NCBI GenBank assembly: GCA_963709525.1
Contig: CAVPXB010000010.1
Coordinates: 248,001 to 312,000, forward strand
Direction of reading: 5' to 3'
Source of the DNA: CAIWHR01 sp963709525
Lineage (GTDB): Bacteria > Pseudomonadota > Gammaproteobacteria > Burkholderiales > Casimicrobiaceae
DNA: 64,000 nt
The translations under genes and the position numbers were made by a program. The notes below the pieces were generated by a model. That model searched no databases, was not told the DNA's origin, and worked only from the letters and a program-made list of their open reading frames with translations. Position 1 is the first letter of the stretch, and every line of letters starts with the position of its first letter. Shown here piece by piece: positions 55,577 to 63,866 of the stretch.

Positions 55577-56494
55577 ATGAAAAAACGCGTTGCAGATGCG
55601 ATTGACTTGCGCCACCTTCGCTATTTCGTTGCGGTCGCAGAGGAGCTGCATTTCGGTCGCGCCGCCGTCCGGCTGGGTATTTCGCAGCCGCCGTTGAGCG
55701 AGCAGATCGGTGGGCTTGAAGAAACGCTTGGCACGCAGCTGCTGCAGCGCACACGACGGCATGTGGCACTGACGTCTTCCGGGCGGGTTCTCTATGCCGA
55801 GGCGATCAAGCTACTCGCGCACGCCGAGCGTGTGCGTGACGTTATGGTGAGCGCCCGTTCAGGCTTGGCGGGACAATTGCTTCTGGGATGCGTGCCATCT
55901 AGCCTCTATGGCGCGTTGCCGGCAATCCTCGGTGCCGGTCGTGCGTTACTTGGCAATCTCGATATCCGAGTCACTGAAGCGCATACATCCGCAGTCATTG
56001 CAGAGTTGGTAGACGGGCGCCTCGACGCAGGGCTCGTATGGGAAGATCGACCGCCACCCGGACTCACTATTCGCCCGTTAGAGCACGTGCGGTTCATCGT
56101 CGCGTTGCATCCAGCACACGGCTTGACATCACGGAAACGAATTGCCCTCAAGGACTTGGCGGCGGAGTCCCTGATCATCTCGCCGCGCGACGTGACGCCC
56201 CGGCAGTTCGATCGCATCCTCGCGGGCTTCCGACAGGGAGGGTTGAGCCCGCGCATTGGGCAGCACGCCCGCTCCATTGCCGCCCAGCTCGGCTTCGTTG
56301 CCAGTGGTCTTGGCTACGCCATCGTTCCCGAGTACGCCCGGAAACTTGCCATGGCCGGAGTCGAGTTCCGCCCACTCCGGGAAATTCTTGAATCGGCGCC
56401 GCTATCCCTTGTCTGGAGCGAGGCTCGAGCGCCATCGCAACTCGCGGCATTTCGGCAGGCAATCGACCTGGCCTTTCCTTTGTCTCGCAGTTAG
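55577..56494 (+). CDS. LysR-family transcriptional regulator
   Basis: A 305-residue regulator with the N-terminal helix-turn-helix DLRHLRYFVAVAEELHFGRA and SQPPLSEQIGGLEETLG, then an effector domain (LLLGCVPSSLYGALPAIL onward) resembling the BenM/CatM type. It lies divergent to the rraA-tctCBA-dhaKL genes with a palindrome between them, so it likely activates them in response to a pathway intermediate. The C terminus ends shortly before an IS remnant. It has no redox cysteine pair like that of the OxyR in this window. Confidence 0.9.
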   Translation: MKKRVADAIDLRHLRYFVAVAEELHFGRAAVRLGISQPPLSEQIGGLEETLGTQLLQRTRRHVALTSSGRVLYAEAIKLLAHAERVRDVMVSARSGLAGQLLLGCVPSSLYGALPAILGAGRALLGNLDIRVTEAHTSAVIAELVDGRLDAGLVWEDRPPPGLTIRPLEHVRFIVALHPAHGLTSRKRIALKDLAAESLIISPRDVTPRQFDRILAGFRQGGLSPRIGQHARSIAAQLGFVASGLGYAIVPEYARKLAMAGVEFRPLREILESAPLSLVWSEARAPSQLAAFRQAIDLAFPLSRS

Positions 56495-56692
56495 TGCGAT
56501 GCCGCTCCTTGGAGCAGCGAGATCCGCCATAGGAGGTACCTTCGAGATCGCGACGATTCCTTGTGAACAATGCGTCGACGCGGTAGGCATTGAAGGGGAG
56601 GGTGTGGGCGGCTTCTATTCGGCACTGCTACGCCAACGACACTTCGGCTAGGCGTGCACGGCGATTGACGCTCTTAATGGGAAGCGGCAGCC

Positions 56693-57290
56693 TGTGGGTG
56701 GCGAATTCATGGTCAGGCGGCGATCGGGGTCTGAAAAAGACCTCGACAATGCTGCCCCCAAGCGTAGTCATCAAACGCAGCAGCAGCGGGGGAGGGCGCT
56801 TCGGCGAGTTGTGCCGGCGTCGCTCCGGCGATCGAGCGGTGCACGCGATGGGCGTTGTAATCGCCCGTGAATGCATCCAACTCTCGCGTCAGGTCCGCGG
56901 CGCTCCGGAAGAACACTTGATCAAGGTACTCGCGCCGGAGCGTGCCGATCAGGCGTTCGACGAAGGGATGCCAGACCGGGGCACACGGAACCGACTTGAT
57001 CTCCTCGATCTCGAGCATGCGCAGGTTGGCGACCCAGCGATGGAATTGAGAAACAGCGGGAAGAGATCGACGCTCCAGAAACTATCCTTCGCATGGCGGA
57101 TGAAGGTCAGCCAAGATGGACCCGCGCCGCCGGCGTCGCCGGGTCGGTAGTGCTTTGCGAGCACGCGACGCACGACATCGTTATCGATGTCGACGCCGAA
57201 GGCATGGGAGATCTGCTGGGCGCTGCGCGCACAGCCGAACCCGGGGTTGCTGTCAGCGGCGTCCTGAGAGTCGTTTGAATCTGGCCGTTT
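56693..57290 (-). mobile_element. Remnant of an integrase-core (DDE) transposase insertion sequence
   Basis: Read from 57290 downwards, the pieces NPGFGC, AQQISHAFGVDIDNDVVRRV and GPSWLTFIRHAKDSFWSVDLF are the start of the integrase-core domain. The frame is then lost, and a large middle part is missing. The C-terminal domain resumes at VANLRMLEIEEIKSV, with HPFVERLIGTLRREYLDQVF and DYNAHRVHRSIAGATPAQL, ending GLFQTPIAA at 56713. The DDE triad is incomplete, so the element is dead. The outer end (tgtgggtggcgaattcat, 56693-56710) is identical to that of the remnant near 59.75 kb. The stretch 56495-56692 holds nothing recognised. Confidence 0.8.
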
Positions 57291-57435
57291 GAAAGTAGTG
57301 GAGTTTCTTCGTCGATTTTCTTCGACGGCTCTTATCGGAAGGCTTATTGCACATCGGTCGTCACTTGGGGGTGTCCGGAAAAGAAAAGCAAACGCGCCTC
57401 TTGCCTGGCGCGTTGCAACGGACTATAGCAGAGCG

Positions 57436-58002
57436 ATGGAAGACCTTGCCCGACGCATCCTCCTGTTCTGGTTCGGTACGCCGCCCCATTCGCCGCGCGA
57501 TGTCTGGTTCCGCAAGGACCCGGCTTTCGACGCAGCGGTCGTCCGCGAATTCGGGCCCGCCGTGCTGCAAGCGCTCGAAGGCGGCTGGCAGGCCTGGGAC
57601 GCCGAGCCGCAGGGCGCGCTCGCGCGCATCCTGCTGCTCGACCAGTTCACCCGCAACGTCTATCGCGACAGCCCGCGCGCCTTTGCCGGCGACGCCCTCG
57701 CGCTCGCCGCCGCGCAGGCGCTGGTGGCGCGCGGCGACGACGCGCGGCTCGGCGCGCTGGAGCGCTGGTTCGCCTACCTGCCGTTCGAGCACGCGGAGTC
57801 GTGGCCGGCGCAGGAGCGCTCGCTCGCCCTGTTCGCGCAACTCGCCGCCGAGACGGGTATCGCTGCACCGCTCGAATGGGCGCAGAAGCACGCCGACGTC
57901 ATACGCCGCTTCGGCCGCTACCCGCACCGTAACGTACAGCTCGGGCGCGTGTCGACGGTCGAGGAAATCGCGTTTCTCGAACAGCCCGGCTCGCGCTTCT
58001 GA
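57436..58002 (+). CDS. DUF924 family protein
   Basis: A 188-residue soluble helical protein of the DUF924 family (TPR-like fold, unknown function). It shows RILLFWFGTPPHSPRDVWF at the start, LARILLLDQFTRNVYRD, LPFEHAESWPAQERS and RRFGRYPHRNVQLGR, all conserved in the family. The ATG at 57436 is chosen because the conserved region begins just after it. It follows the IS remnant by about 145 bases and precedes a CPA1 antiporter. No functional link to either is evident. Confidence 0.88.
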   Translation: MEDLARRILLFWFGTPPHSPRDVWFRKDPAFDAAVVREFGPAVLQALEGGWQAWDAEPQGALARILLLDQFTRNVYRDSPRAFAGDALALAAAQALVARGDDARLGALERWFAYLPFEHAESWPAQERSLALFAQLAAETGIAAPLEWAQKHADVIRRFGRYPHRNVQLGRVSTVEEIAFLEQPGSRF

Positions 58003-58041
58003 GTCCCACCGGCGTCACCTTCGACGCCGTAGAATCCCGCC

Positions 58042-59655
58042 ATGGCCACCGTCGAAATCAGCCTCGCGCTGCTGCTCGCGATCACCGTCGTCGGCGCGCT
58101 CGCCAAGTGGATCCCGCTGCCGCAGCCGATCCTGCTGGTGCTGGGCGGCATCGCCGTGTCATTCCTGCCCGGGATGACGGCGCTGCGCATCGACCCCGAG
58201 ATCTTCTTCCTGCTGTTTATCCCGCCGCTGCTGTTCGGCGACGGCTGGCTGATCCCGAAGCGCGATTTCCTGGCGGTGCTGCGGCCGGTGCTGCTGCTCG
58301 CCTTCGGCCTCGTGTTTCTCACCGTCATCGCCGTTGGCTACCTGCTGCACTGGCTGCTTCCCGCGCTGCCGCTCGCCGCCGCCTTCGCACTTGGCGCGAT
58401 CGTGTCCCCGACCGACGCGGTCGCCGTGGGCGCGGTGACCGCCAGGCTGCCGTTGCCCAGCCGCGTCACCCACATCGTCAACGGCGAGAGCCTGATCAAC
58501 GACGCTTCGGGCCTGGTGGCGTTCAAGTTCGCCGTTGCCGCGGTGGCCACGGGCGCGTTCTCGTGGACCGCCGCGGCCGGCGAATTTCTGGTGCTTTCCG
58601 GCGGTGGCCTGGTCGCGGGCGTCGCCATCGCGTGGCTGGTCGGCGAGGCGCGGGTCCGGCTGGCACGGTTTTGCGTCGACGACCCGACGATCCAGACGCT
58701 GCTGTCGCTGCTGACTCCTTACGCCGCCTACCTCGCCGCCGAGTCGCTGCACGTTTCGGGCATTCTCGCGGTGGTCGCCGCGGGACTGTACGCGGGCACG
58801 CACGACAGCCGCAACGTGAGCCGGGCCACGCGGCAGCACGCGTGGGAGGTCTGGGCGATGGTGCTGTTCATCGGCAACGGGCTCGTCTTCCTGCTGCTCG
58901 GTGCGCAGCTGCGGCCGGTGCTGGCCGCGCTCGACCGGGCTTCGTTCGGGGCGCTCGCCGGCTACGCGCTGGCGCTGTTCGTCCTTCTGATCGTCATCCG
59001 CCTGTTGTGGGTCTACCCGGCGGCCTACCTGCCGCACCTCCTGTCGCGCCGCATTCACGAGCGCGAGGGCCGGCGCGATCCCGGACACGTCTTCCTCGTC
59101 GGCTGGGCCGGCATTCGCGGCTCGGTGACCATGGCCGCCGCGCTGTCGATTCCACTGGTCACCGCGAACGGCAGCGCCTTCCCCGGCCGCGATCTCATCA
59201 TCTTCCTGGCCGCGACGACGATCGTGCTCACGCTGGTCGTCAACGGCCTCACGCTGCCGCTGTTCATACGCCTGCTGGGAGTCCGTGGCGATCGCCGGGC
59301 CGAGCACGAAGAACGCGCCGCGCGACTGGCGACCACACAGGCGGCGATCGACACGCTCCACCGCGAACTGGGCCGTACCGTCGACGCCGAGGAGACCGTG
59401 GCGGCGCAGCGGCTGATCGCGCAGTACGAGCGGCGTCTCGCCCGTCACTCGGCGAACGCGGAACGCCGCGCCCAGCTCGACGCCCGCGAGGGTGGCGAGC
59501 AACGGCTGGCGCTCGCCGCCCTCGCCGCCGAACAGGCAGAACTGCAGTCGCTGCGCGACACCGCGGTGATCAACGACGAGACCTTGCGACTACTGCAGGT
59601 CGATCTCGATCACGCGGAATCGATGCTGCGTGGCACCCCGCGCGAAGGACACTGA
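58042..59655 (+). CDS. Cation/proton antiporter of the CPA1 family
   Basis: A 537-residue membrane protein with about 12 hydrophobic helices in the first 420 residues and a charged cytoplasmic C-terminal tail with coiled-coil character (ATTQAAIDTLHRELGRTVDA). It has IVSPTDAVAVGAVTARL and the ion-binding Asn-Asp in NGESLINDASGLVAFKF, and GWAGIRGSVTMAAALSIP, all diagnostic of NhaP/YjcE-type Na+/H+ antiporters. Whether it transports Na+, K+ or both cannot be seen. It starts 39 bases after the DUF924 gene. It may be a monocistronic or two-gene unit. Confidence 0.92.
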   Translation: MATVEISLALLLAITVVGALAKWIPLPQPILLVLGGIAVSFLPGMTALRIDPEIFFLLFIPPLLFGDGWLIPKRDFLAVLRPVLLLAFGLVFLTVIAVGYLLHWLLPALPLAAAFALGAIVSPTDAVAVGAVTARLPLPSRVTHIVNGESLINDASGLVAFKFAVAAVATGAFSWTAAAGEFLVLSGGGLVAGVAIAWLVGEARVRLARFCVDDPTIQTLLSLLTPYAAYLAAESLHVSGILAVVAAGLYAGTHDSRNVSRATRQHAWEVWAMVLFIGNGLVFLLLGAQLRPVLAALDRASFGALAGYALALFVLLIVIRLLWVYPAAYLPHLLSRRIHEREGRRDPGHVFLVGWAGIRGSVTMAAALSIPLVTANGSAFPGRDLIIFLAATTIVLTLVVNGLTLPLFIRLLGVRGDRRAEHEERAARLATTQAAIDTLHRELGRTVDAEETVAAQRLIAQYERRLARHSANAERRAQLDAREGGEQRLALAALAAEQAELQSLRDTAVINDETLRLLQVDLDHAESMLRGTPREGH

Positions 59656-59747
59656 CGATCCGCCGCCCTCCCGGCGCGCCGCAGCAGACGGGTGACCATC
59701 CGCCTCCGCCGTGCGTGGAATGGTTGCCTTGGTCGCCCCGCTTGGCG

Positions 59748-60020
59748 TGTGGGTGGCGAATTCATAATCAAGCGGCGATCGGCGTCTGGAACAGCCCGCT
59801 GCAATGCTGTCGCCAAGCGTGGCTATTGGGCGCAGCAGCAGCGGGGGAGGGCGCTCCGGCGAGTTGTGCCGGCGTCGTGCCAGTGAGCGAGCGGTGTGCG
59901 CGATGCCGATTGTAATAGTGCGTGAATTCGCCTGCTTCACCGCTAATTCCTTGAACTGCACGGTGTATTCCTGCCTGGGCATCTTGGACATCTGTACCCC
60001 CCATTTCGCCTATCCCAACC
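59748..60020 (-). mobile_element. Internally deleted IS3-like element (MITE-like remnant)
   Basis: Read on the minus strand from about 60020, an OrfA-like start MSKMPRQEYTVQFKELAVKQ (59991) is followed in another frame by an OrfB-like end HYYNRHRAHRSLTGTTPAQL and GLFQTPIAA. The middle of both genes is missing. The outer ends tgtgggtggcgaattca (59748) and, inverted, ttgggataggcgaaatggg (60018) look like imperfect terminal repeats. The first is identical over 18 bases to the end of the 56.7 kb remnant. About 273 bases remain, so it is non-autonomous. The 59656-59747 interval holds nothing recognised. Confidence 0.7.
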
Positions 60021-60101
60021 ACACCGGCTTGGAAGACGAAATTCCGGGGGAAGCTCAATTGGCAAATTGTGAGTTGATAGCGCAGGTGCTACCATGTCGA
60101 T

Positions 60102-60536
60102 GTGCTTCCAGTCGTTGTCGATACCAACGTGTTGGTTGACGCTCTGCTGAAGCAGGGCGGTGCGGCACGCCGTGTTGTCCGCGCTTGTCTGGCCGGCGAT
60201 TACCAGCCGCTGATTGGTGCAGCGCTGTTCGCAGAATACGAAGGTCTGCTGGCGCGGGAAGCGCTGTGGGCGAATGCGTTGCTCTCGGCCGGGGAGCGCG
60301 ACGAGGTGTTCGACGGCTTTGTCAGCGTATGCCGTTGGGTGGAAGTGTTCTTCGCTTGGCGGCCGAATCTGCCGGACGAGGCCGACAATCATTTGGTGGA
60401 GCTCGCGGTGGCCGGCAACGCTGTCGCCATCGTAACGCGCAATACCCGCGATCTGGTGCGCGGTGAGTTGCGCTTTCCCGCGCTGAGCATATTGACGCCA
60501 GAACAGTGTTTGGAGGCGCACCCATGTCGACCCTGA
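60102..60536 (+). CDS. PIN-domain protein, putative toxin
   Basis: A 144-residue PIN-domain ribonuclease-type protein. The acidic metal site residues are seen in VVVDTNVLVDALL (first Asp), the Glu in FAEYEGLLAR, and LPDEADNHLVELAVAG and VTRNTRDLVRGE (C-terminal Asp pair). It matches the putative toxin component PIN family. It starts at a GTG (60102) just after an IS remnant. The next gene, encoding a ribbon-helix-helix protein, overlaps its end by 13 bases, suggesting a type II pair with the toxin first, which is the reverse of the common order. Confidence 0.75.
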   Translation: MLPVVVDTNVLVDALLKQGGAARRVVRACLAGDYQPLIGAALFAEYEGLLAREALWANALLSAGERDEVFDGFVSVCRWVEVFFAWRPNLPDEADNHLVELAVAGNAVAIVTRNTRDLVRGELRFPALSILTPEQCLEAHPCRP

Positions 60537-60736
60537 CCATCCGGCTGCCCGACGACAAGCATGAGAGACTGAAGGCCCTGGCCGAGGCCCGGAAGATCAG
60601 CGTCAACAAGCTGATCGACGAGTTGGCGACTATTGCCTTGGCCAATCATGACGCGCGGCTACGATTCGAAACGCGCGCGAGGAGGGGCAGTGCCAGGCGT
60701 GCCCTGAACCTTCTTGACAGCTTGGGCGATGCCTGA
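60524..60736 (+). CDS. Ribbon-helix-helix protein, putative antitoxin
   Basis: A 70-residue protein with the ribbon-helix-helix pattern STLTIRLPDDKHERLKALAE at the start and KISVNKLIDELATIALANHD next. Such proteins bind DNA and act as antitoxins. The basic C terminus (RFETRARRGSARRALNLLD) could bind the PIN protein. The ATG at 60524 lies within the end of the PIN gene and has ggaggc as ribosome-binding site. This order and coupling indicate one transcript. The interval 60737-60923 after it holds nothing that I can assign. Confidence 0.75.
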   Translation: MSTLTIRLPDDKHERLKALAEARKISVNKLIDELATIALANHDARLRFETRARRGSARRALNLLDSLGDA

Positions 60737-60923
60737 GCATCGCCGCATTCGATGTGCTCCCAGGCAGCAGACACGGCCGCGACGCCTTCTTCTGACTCGA
60801 GCTTGGGGAATTTGTAACGCAGTAATCCTAATAGGACTTGAGCGAAAAGCGGCACAAGCCTGCCCCGCCAGCGGTCGACAAAATTCGCCAACCCTTGCAA
60901 CCTGAACGCCTTTCCGAACGCCG

Positions 60924-61715
60924 ATGAGACTGCGCTGGGTTACTTTCGCTTATCTCGTGTATTTGGCTTTGCCGATCGCACTGCTGTTCATCGGCTCGTT
61001 CGGCGATCTCTGGCTCAACTCGCTGCTGCCGACCGGCTTTACGCTCAGCTGGTACCTTCAAGTTGCCGCTGATCCCAGCTTTCGCCGTGCCTTCACCGCA
61101 AGCCTCTTCGTCGCCGTCGCGACCTCCATCGCCTGCGTGGTCATCGGCTTGCCCTTGGCCTATGCGGTCTTCCGGGCGCGCAGTCCAAAGGTACGAGCCG
61201 CTGCGCGCGTTCTCTACCAGTTGCCCGTGGCCTTGCCGGCGCTGGTGTTGGCGTTCGGGTTCATCCTGGTGTTTTCTTCGGACACACTGCCCTGGCTGGG
61301 CAGCATCTGGTTGCTCATCGCCGGTCATATCGTCCTGTGGCTCCCTTACTTCCTGCAGACCGTGGTGGCCGATATGCAGCGGCTTGGCCTGAGTGCGCTG
61401 GAGGATGCCGCAGAGTCGCTGGGCAGCACGGCACTACAGCGCTTCTTTCACATCATCCTGCCGGCGCTGCGCCATTCGGTGCTCTCGGGTCTCATCATCG
61501 TCATGGCCTTGTCCATTGGCGAGTTCCAGTTCTCCAACCTCATATCCGGCTTCCTGAATCGCACCTACCCGGTCGTGTTGCTGCAAGCCTTCTACGGAGC
61601 GACAGGCTTTGCCTGTGCGGCGACGGTAATTCTGCTGACATTGGCTCTCCTGGCCTCGGTCACGGGCGCGTACTCGGCCCGCGGTGCGGCACGGGTTTCT
61701 GCAGTGGGTGGTTAA
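60924..61715 (+). CDS. ABC transporter permease
   Basis: A 263-residue inner-membrane protein with six hydrophobic segments. The EAA-loop appears as DAAESLGSTALQRFFHIILPAL, split as EDAAESLGST and FFHIILPALRHSV. It resembles the permeases of the spermidine/putrescine and iron/2-aminoethylphosphonate type. Start: ATG at 60924, giving MRLRWVTFAYLVYLALPI. It ends 2 bases before the ATPase gene, so the two are co-translated. A second permease of the same system begins at the right edge of the window. Confidence 0.88.
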   Translation: MRLRWVTFAYLVYLALPIALLFIGSFGDLWLNSLLPTGFTLSWYLQVAADPSFRRAFTASLFVAVATSIACVVIGLPLAYAVFRARSPKVRAAARVLYQLPVALPALVLAFGFILVFSSDTLPWLGSIWLLIAGHIVLWLPYFLQTVVADMQRLGLSALEDAAESLGSTALQRFFHIILPALRHSVLSGLIIVMALSIGEFQFSNLISGFLNRTYPVVLLQAFYGATGFACAATVILLTLALLASVTGAYSARGAARVSAVGG

Positions 61716-61717
61716 CA

Positions 61718-62758
61718 GTGATCGAAACGCCATCCGTACGGCTTGAAAGCGCGTCCTTCAGGTACCCCGGCGCCAAGGCAGGCGTCTTCGACATCACGCT
61801 GGACATTGCACCGGGAGAACTGCTCGTCTGCATCGGTCCCAGCGGCTGCGGCAAGACCACGCTGCTCAAGCTCATCGCCGGCTTTTTGCCCTGCTCAGGA
61901 GGTCGCGTGCGCCTGGGCGGCGAGGACGTGACAGCGGCGAGTGTGCGCTCGCGCCAGTGCGGCATTGTCTTCCAGTCCTACGCGCTCTTTCCGCACATGA
62001 GCGTGTGGCAGAACGTGGCCTATCCGCTGCGGGTTCGAGACGTTGCCCTCGCCGAACGCAGGCGCCGTGCGGAGGCCATGCTCGACATGGTTGGACTTGG
62101 CGGCTACGGTGACCGTCTGCCTGCGGCATTGTCGGGCGGGCAACAGCAGCGTGTGGCACTCGGGCGGGCGTTGGTTTTCGAGCCCCGCGTGTTGCTCCTC
62201 GATGAACCGCTGTCGGCGCTCGACGCGGCGACCCGGGTCACGATGCGCGATGAAATCCGCCGCATCCAGAAGCAACAGAACATCGCCTCGTTGCTGATCA
62301 CGCATGATCAGGACGAAGCGCTGTCGCTGGCTGACCGGATCGCCGTCCTGCGCGACGGTCGACTGGTGCAGGTCGCGCCGCCGCGGGAGATGTACGACCG
62401 GCCAGCCGACGCGTTCGTTGCCAGTTTCATTGGTCGCGCCAATTTGCTCGACGGCAAGGTCGTGGCCGCTGATGCAGTGGAAACGCCTATAGGACGAATC
62501 GCCACGCCGGCGCATTCCATGCCGACAGGCGCTCCCGTACGCCTGCTCGTGCGGCCCGAAAAAATCGAGCCTGCCAGCACTGCCGACGGGGAAAACAACT
62601 TCGTTGCAACGGTTGTCCACGATCGTTTCTTCGGAGCCAGCCGTCAGGTTGAGCTTTCGGTTGGGCGAGGCATGCTGAAAGTCGATACTTCCATGCGCGA
62701 GGATTTCGCGCACATTCACGTTCCGCGAGATGCGGTTCAGTTTTTACCGACGCACTAA
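61718..62758 (+). CDS. ABC transporter ATP-binding protein
   Basis: A 346-residue ATPase of the PotA/FbpC group. Walker A is GPSGCGKTTLLKLIAG, the Q-loop VFQSYALFPHMSVWQN, the signature LSGGQQQRVALGRAL, Walker B LLLDEPLSALDA and the switch histidine in LLITHDQDEALSLADRI. The C-terminal TOBE-like domain (RLLVRPEKIEPAS onward) is complete. It begins at a GTG (61718) two bases behind the permease stop. The typical length and C-terminal domain suggest an importer. The substrate is set by the binding protein downstream. Confidence 0.93.
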   Translation: MIETPSVRLESASFRYPGAKAGVFDITLDIAPGELLVCIGPSGCGKTTLLKLIAGFLPCSGGRVRLGGEDVTAASVRSRQCGIVFQSYALFPHMSVWQNVAYPLRVRDVALAERRRRAEAMLDMVGLGGYGDRLPAALSGGQQQRVALGRALVFEPRVLLLDEPLSALDAATRVTMRDEIRRIQKQQNIASLLITHDQDEALSLADRIAVLRDGRLVQVAPPREMYDRPADAFVASFIGRANLLDGKVVAADAVETPIGRIATPAHSMPTGAPVRLLVRPEKIEPASTADGENNFVATVVHDRFFGASRQVELSVGRGMLKVDTSMREDFAHIHVPRDAVQFLPTH

Positions 62759-62769
62759 AGGAGAGAACA

Positions 62770-63846
62770 ATGCAATCCAAGCGATGGCTCTTTGCCGCCA
62801 TGACATTGCTGTTGGCCTCGGCTGTCCCGGCCCAAACCGTGCTCGACTCCCCTGAACTCTATCCGGGCGAGAAAGCGCTGTTCGAGGCAGCCAAGAAGGA
62901 AGGCATGGTGGTGAGTTTCGACACGGGACCGACCTGGGCAAACTGGGCTGCGCAGTTCGCAGCCTTCAAGAAGCGCTACCCCGAAGTCGAGATCGTCTAC
63001 AACGACCTCGGATCGGGCGCAACCGTCGTTGCGCTGGAAAAAGCCAAGAATCGTCCGCAAGCCGACACCGCCTATTATTTCGCGGCCTCGGCGGTCGACG
63101 CCGTCAACAAGGGGCTGGTGGCGCCGTTCAAGCCGGTCAACTTCGACAAGTTGCCCGCTGTCTTTCGCGAGCAGGATGGTCGCTGGTTCACCATCCACAC
63201 CCTGACGGTGGCCTTCATCGTCAACACCAAGCTGGTGAAGAACGTGCCGCAGTCATGGGCCGACCTGCTCAAGCCCGAGTACAAGAACTCGATCGTCTAT
63301 CTCGATCCGCGCTCGACGGGTGTTGGCCAGGTGCTGACCTTCGCCGCCAACTTTGGCGCCGGCGGCGACATGAACAATATCCAGCCGGGGCTGGACTACC
63401 TTGGCAACCTGCAAAAGGCCGGTAACGTCTTGCGCGTTCTGGGTACGACGCCGTATGCGCAATTTCTGAAGGGCGAGATCCCGATCTGGATTTCCTACGA
63501 GAACGACGGCCTCAAGGCAAAACATGTGGACGGTCTTGGCGACGCGGTTGCGGTCGTCATCCCGAAGGAAGCATCCGCCGCCGCGCCCTACGGCATCAGT
63601 TTGGTCGAGAAAGGGCCCAACCCCAACGCTGGCAAACTCTGGCTCAATTTCATCATGACTGATTTCGGCCAGGGCATTTTCGCGCAGGGGTTCGTCCGGC
63701 CCTCGGTTCCCGGCGTCAAGCTGCCCGACTCCGTGGCCGACAAGCTTCCTGCGGCACCACAGGTGCGCCCGCTGGACGTACGCGCTGCCGCGGCGAAGAA
63801 GGCGGACATCGACAAGGGTTGGGTCGCTGCCACGCAAGCAAAGTGA
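62770..63846 (+). CDS. ABC transporter periplasmic substrate-binding protein
   Basis: A 358-residue family 1 solute-binding protein. It has a signal peptide (about residues 1-21, MQSKRWLFAAMTLLLASAVP, cleavage likely after AQ), then LFEAAKKEGMVVSFDTGPTW, AWADLLKPEYK-like SWADLLKPEYKNSIVYLDP, and ISYENDGLKAKHV. It resembles the iron/thiamine/2-aminoethylphosphonate binding group (AfuA-like), so the ligand is not certain. No clear tyrosine pair for ferric iron can be assigned by eye. An aaaggagag ribosome-binding site precedes the ATG. Confidence 0.88.
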   Translation: MQSKRWLFAAMTLLLASAVPAQTVLDSPELYPGEKALFEAAKKEGMVVSFDTGPTWANWAAQFAAFKKRYPEVEIVYNDLGSGATVVALEKAKNRPQADTAYYFAASAVDAVNKGLVAPFKPVNFDKLPAVFREQDGRWFTIHTLTVAFIVNTKLVKNVPQSWADLLKPEYKNSIVYLDPRSTGVGQVLTFAANFGAGGDMNNIQPGLDYLGNLQKAGNVLRVLGTTPYAQFLKGEIPIWISYENDGLKAKHVDGLGDAVAVVIPKEASAAAPYGISLVEKGPNPNAGKLWLNFIMTDFGQGIFAQGFVRPSVPGVKLPDSVADKLPAAPQVRPLDVRAAAAKKADIDKGWVAATQAK

Positions 63847-63866
63847 CCTTGCGTTAGTCAGCAGTC

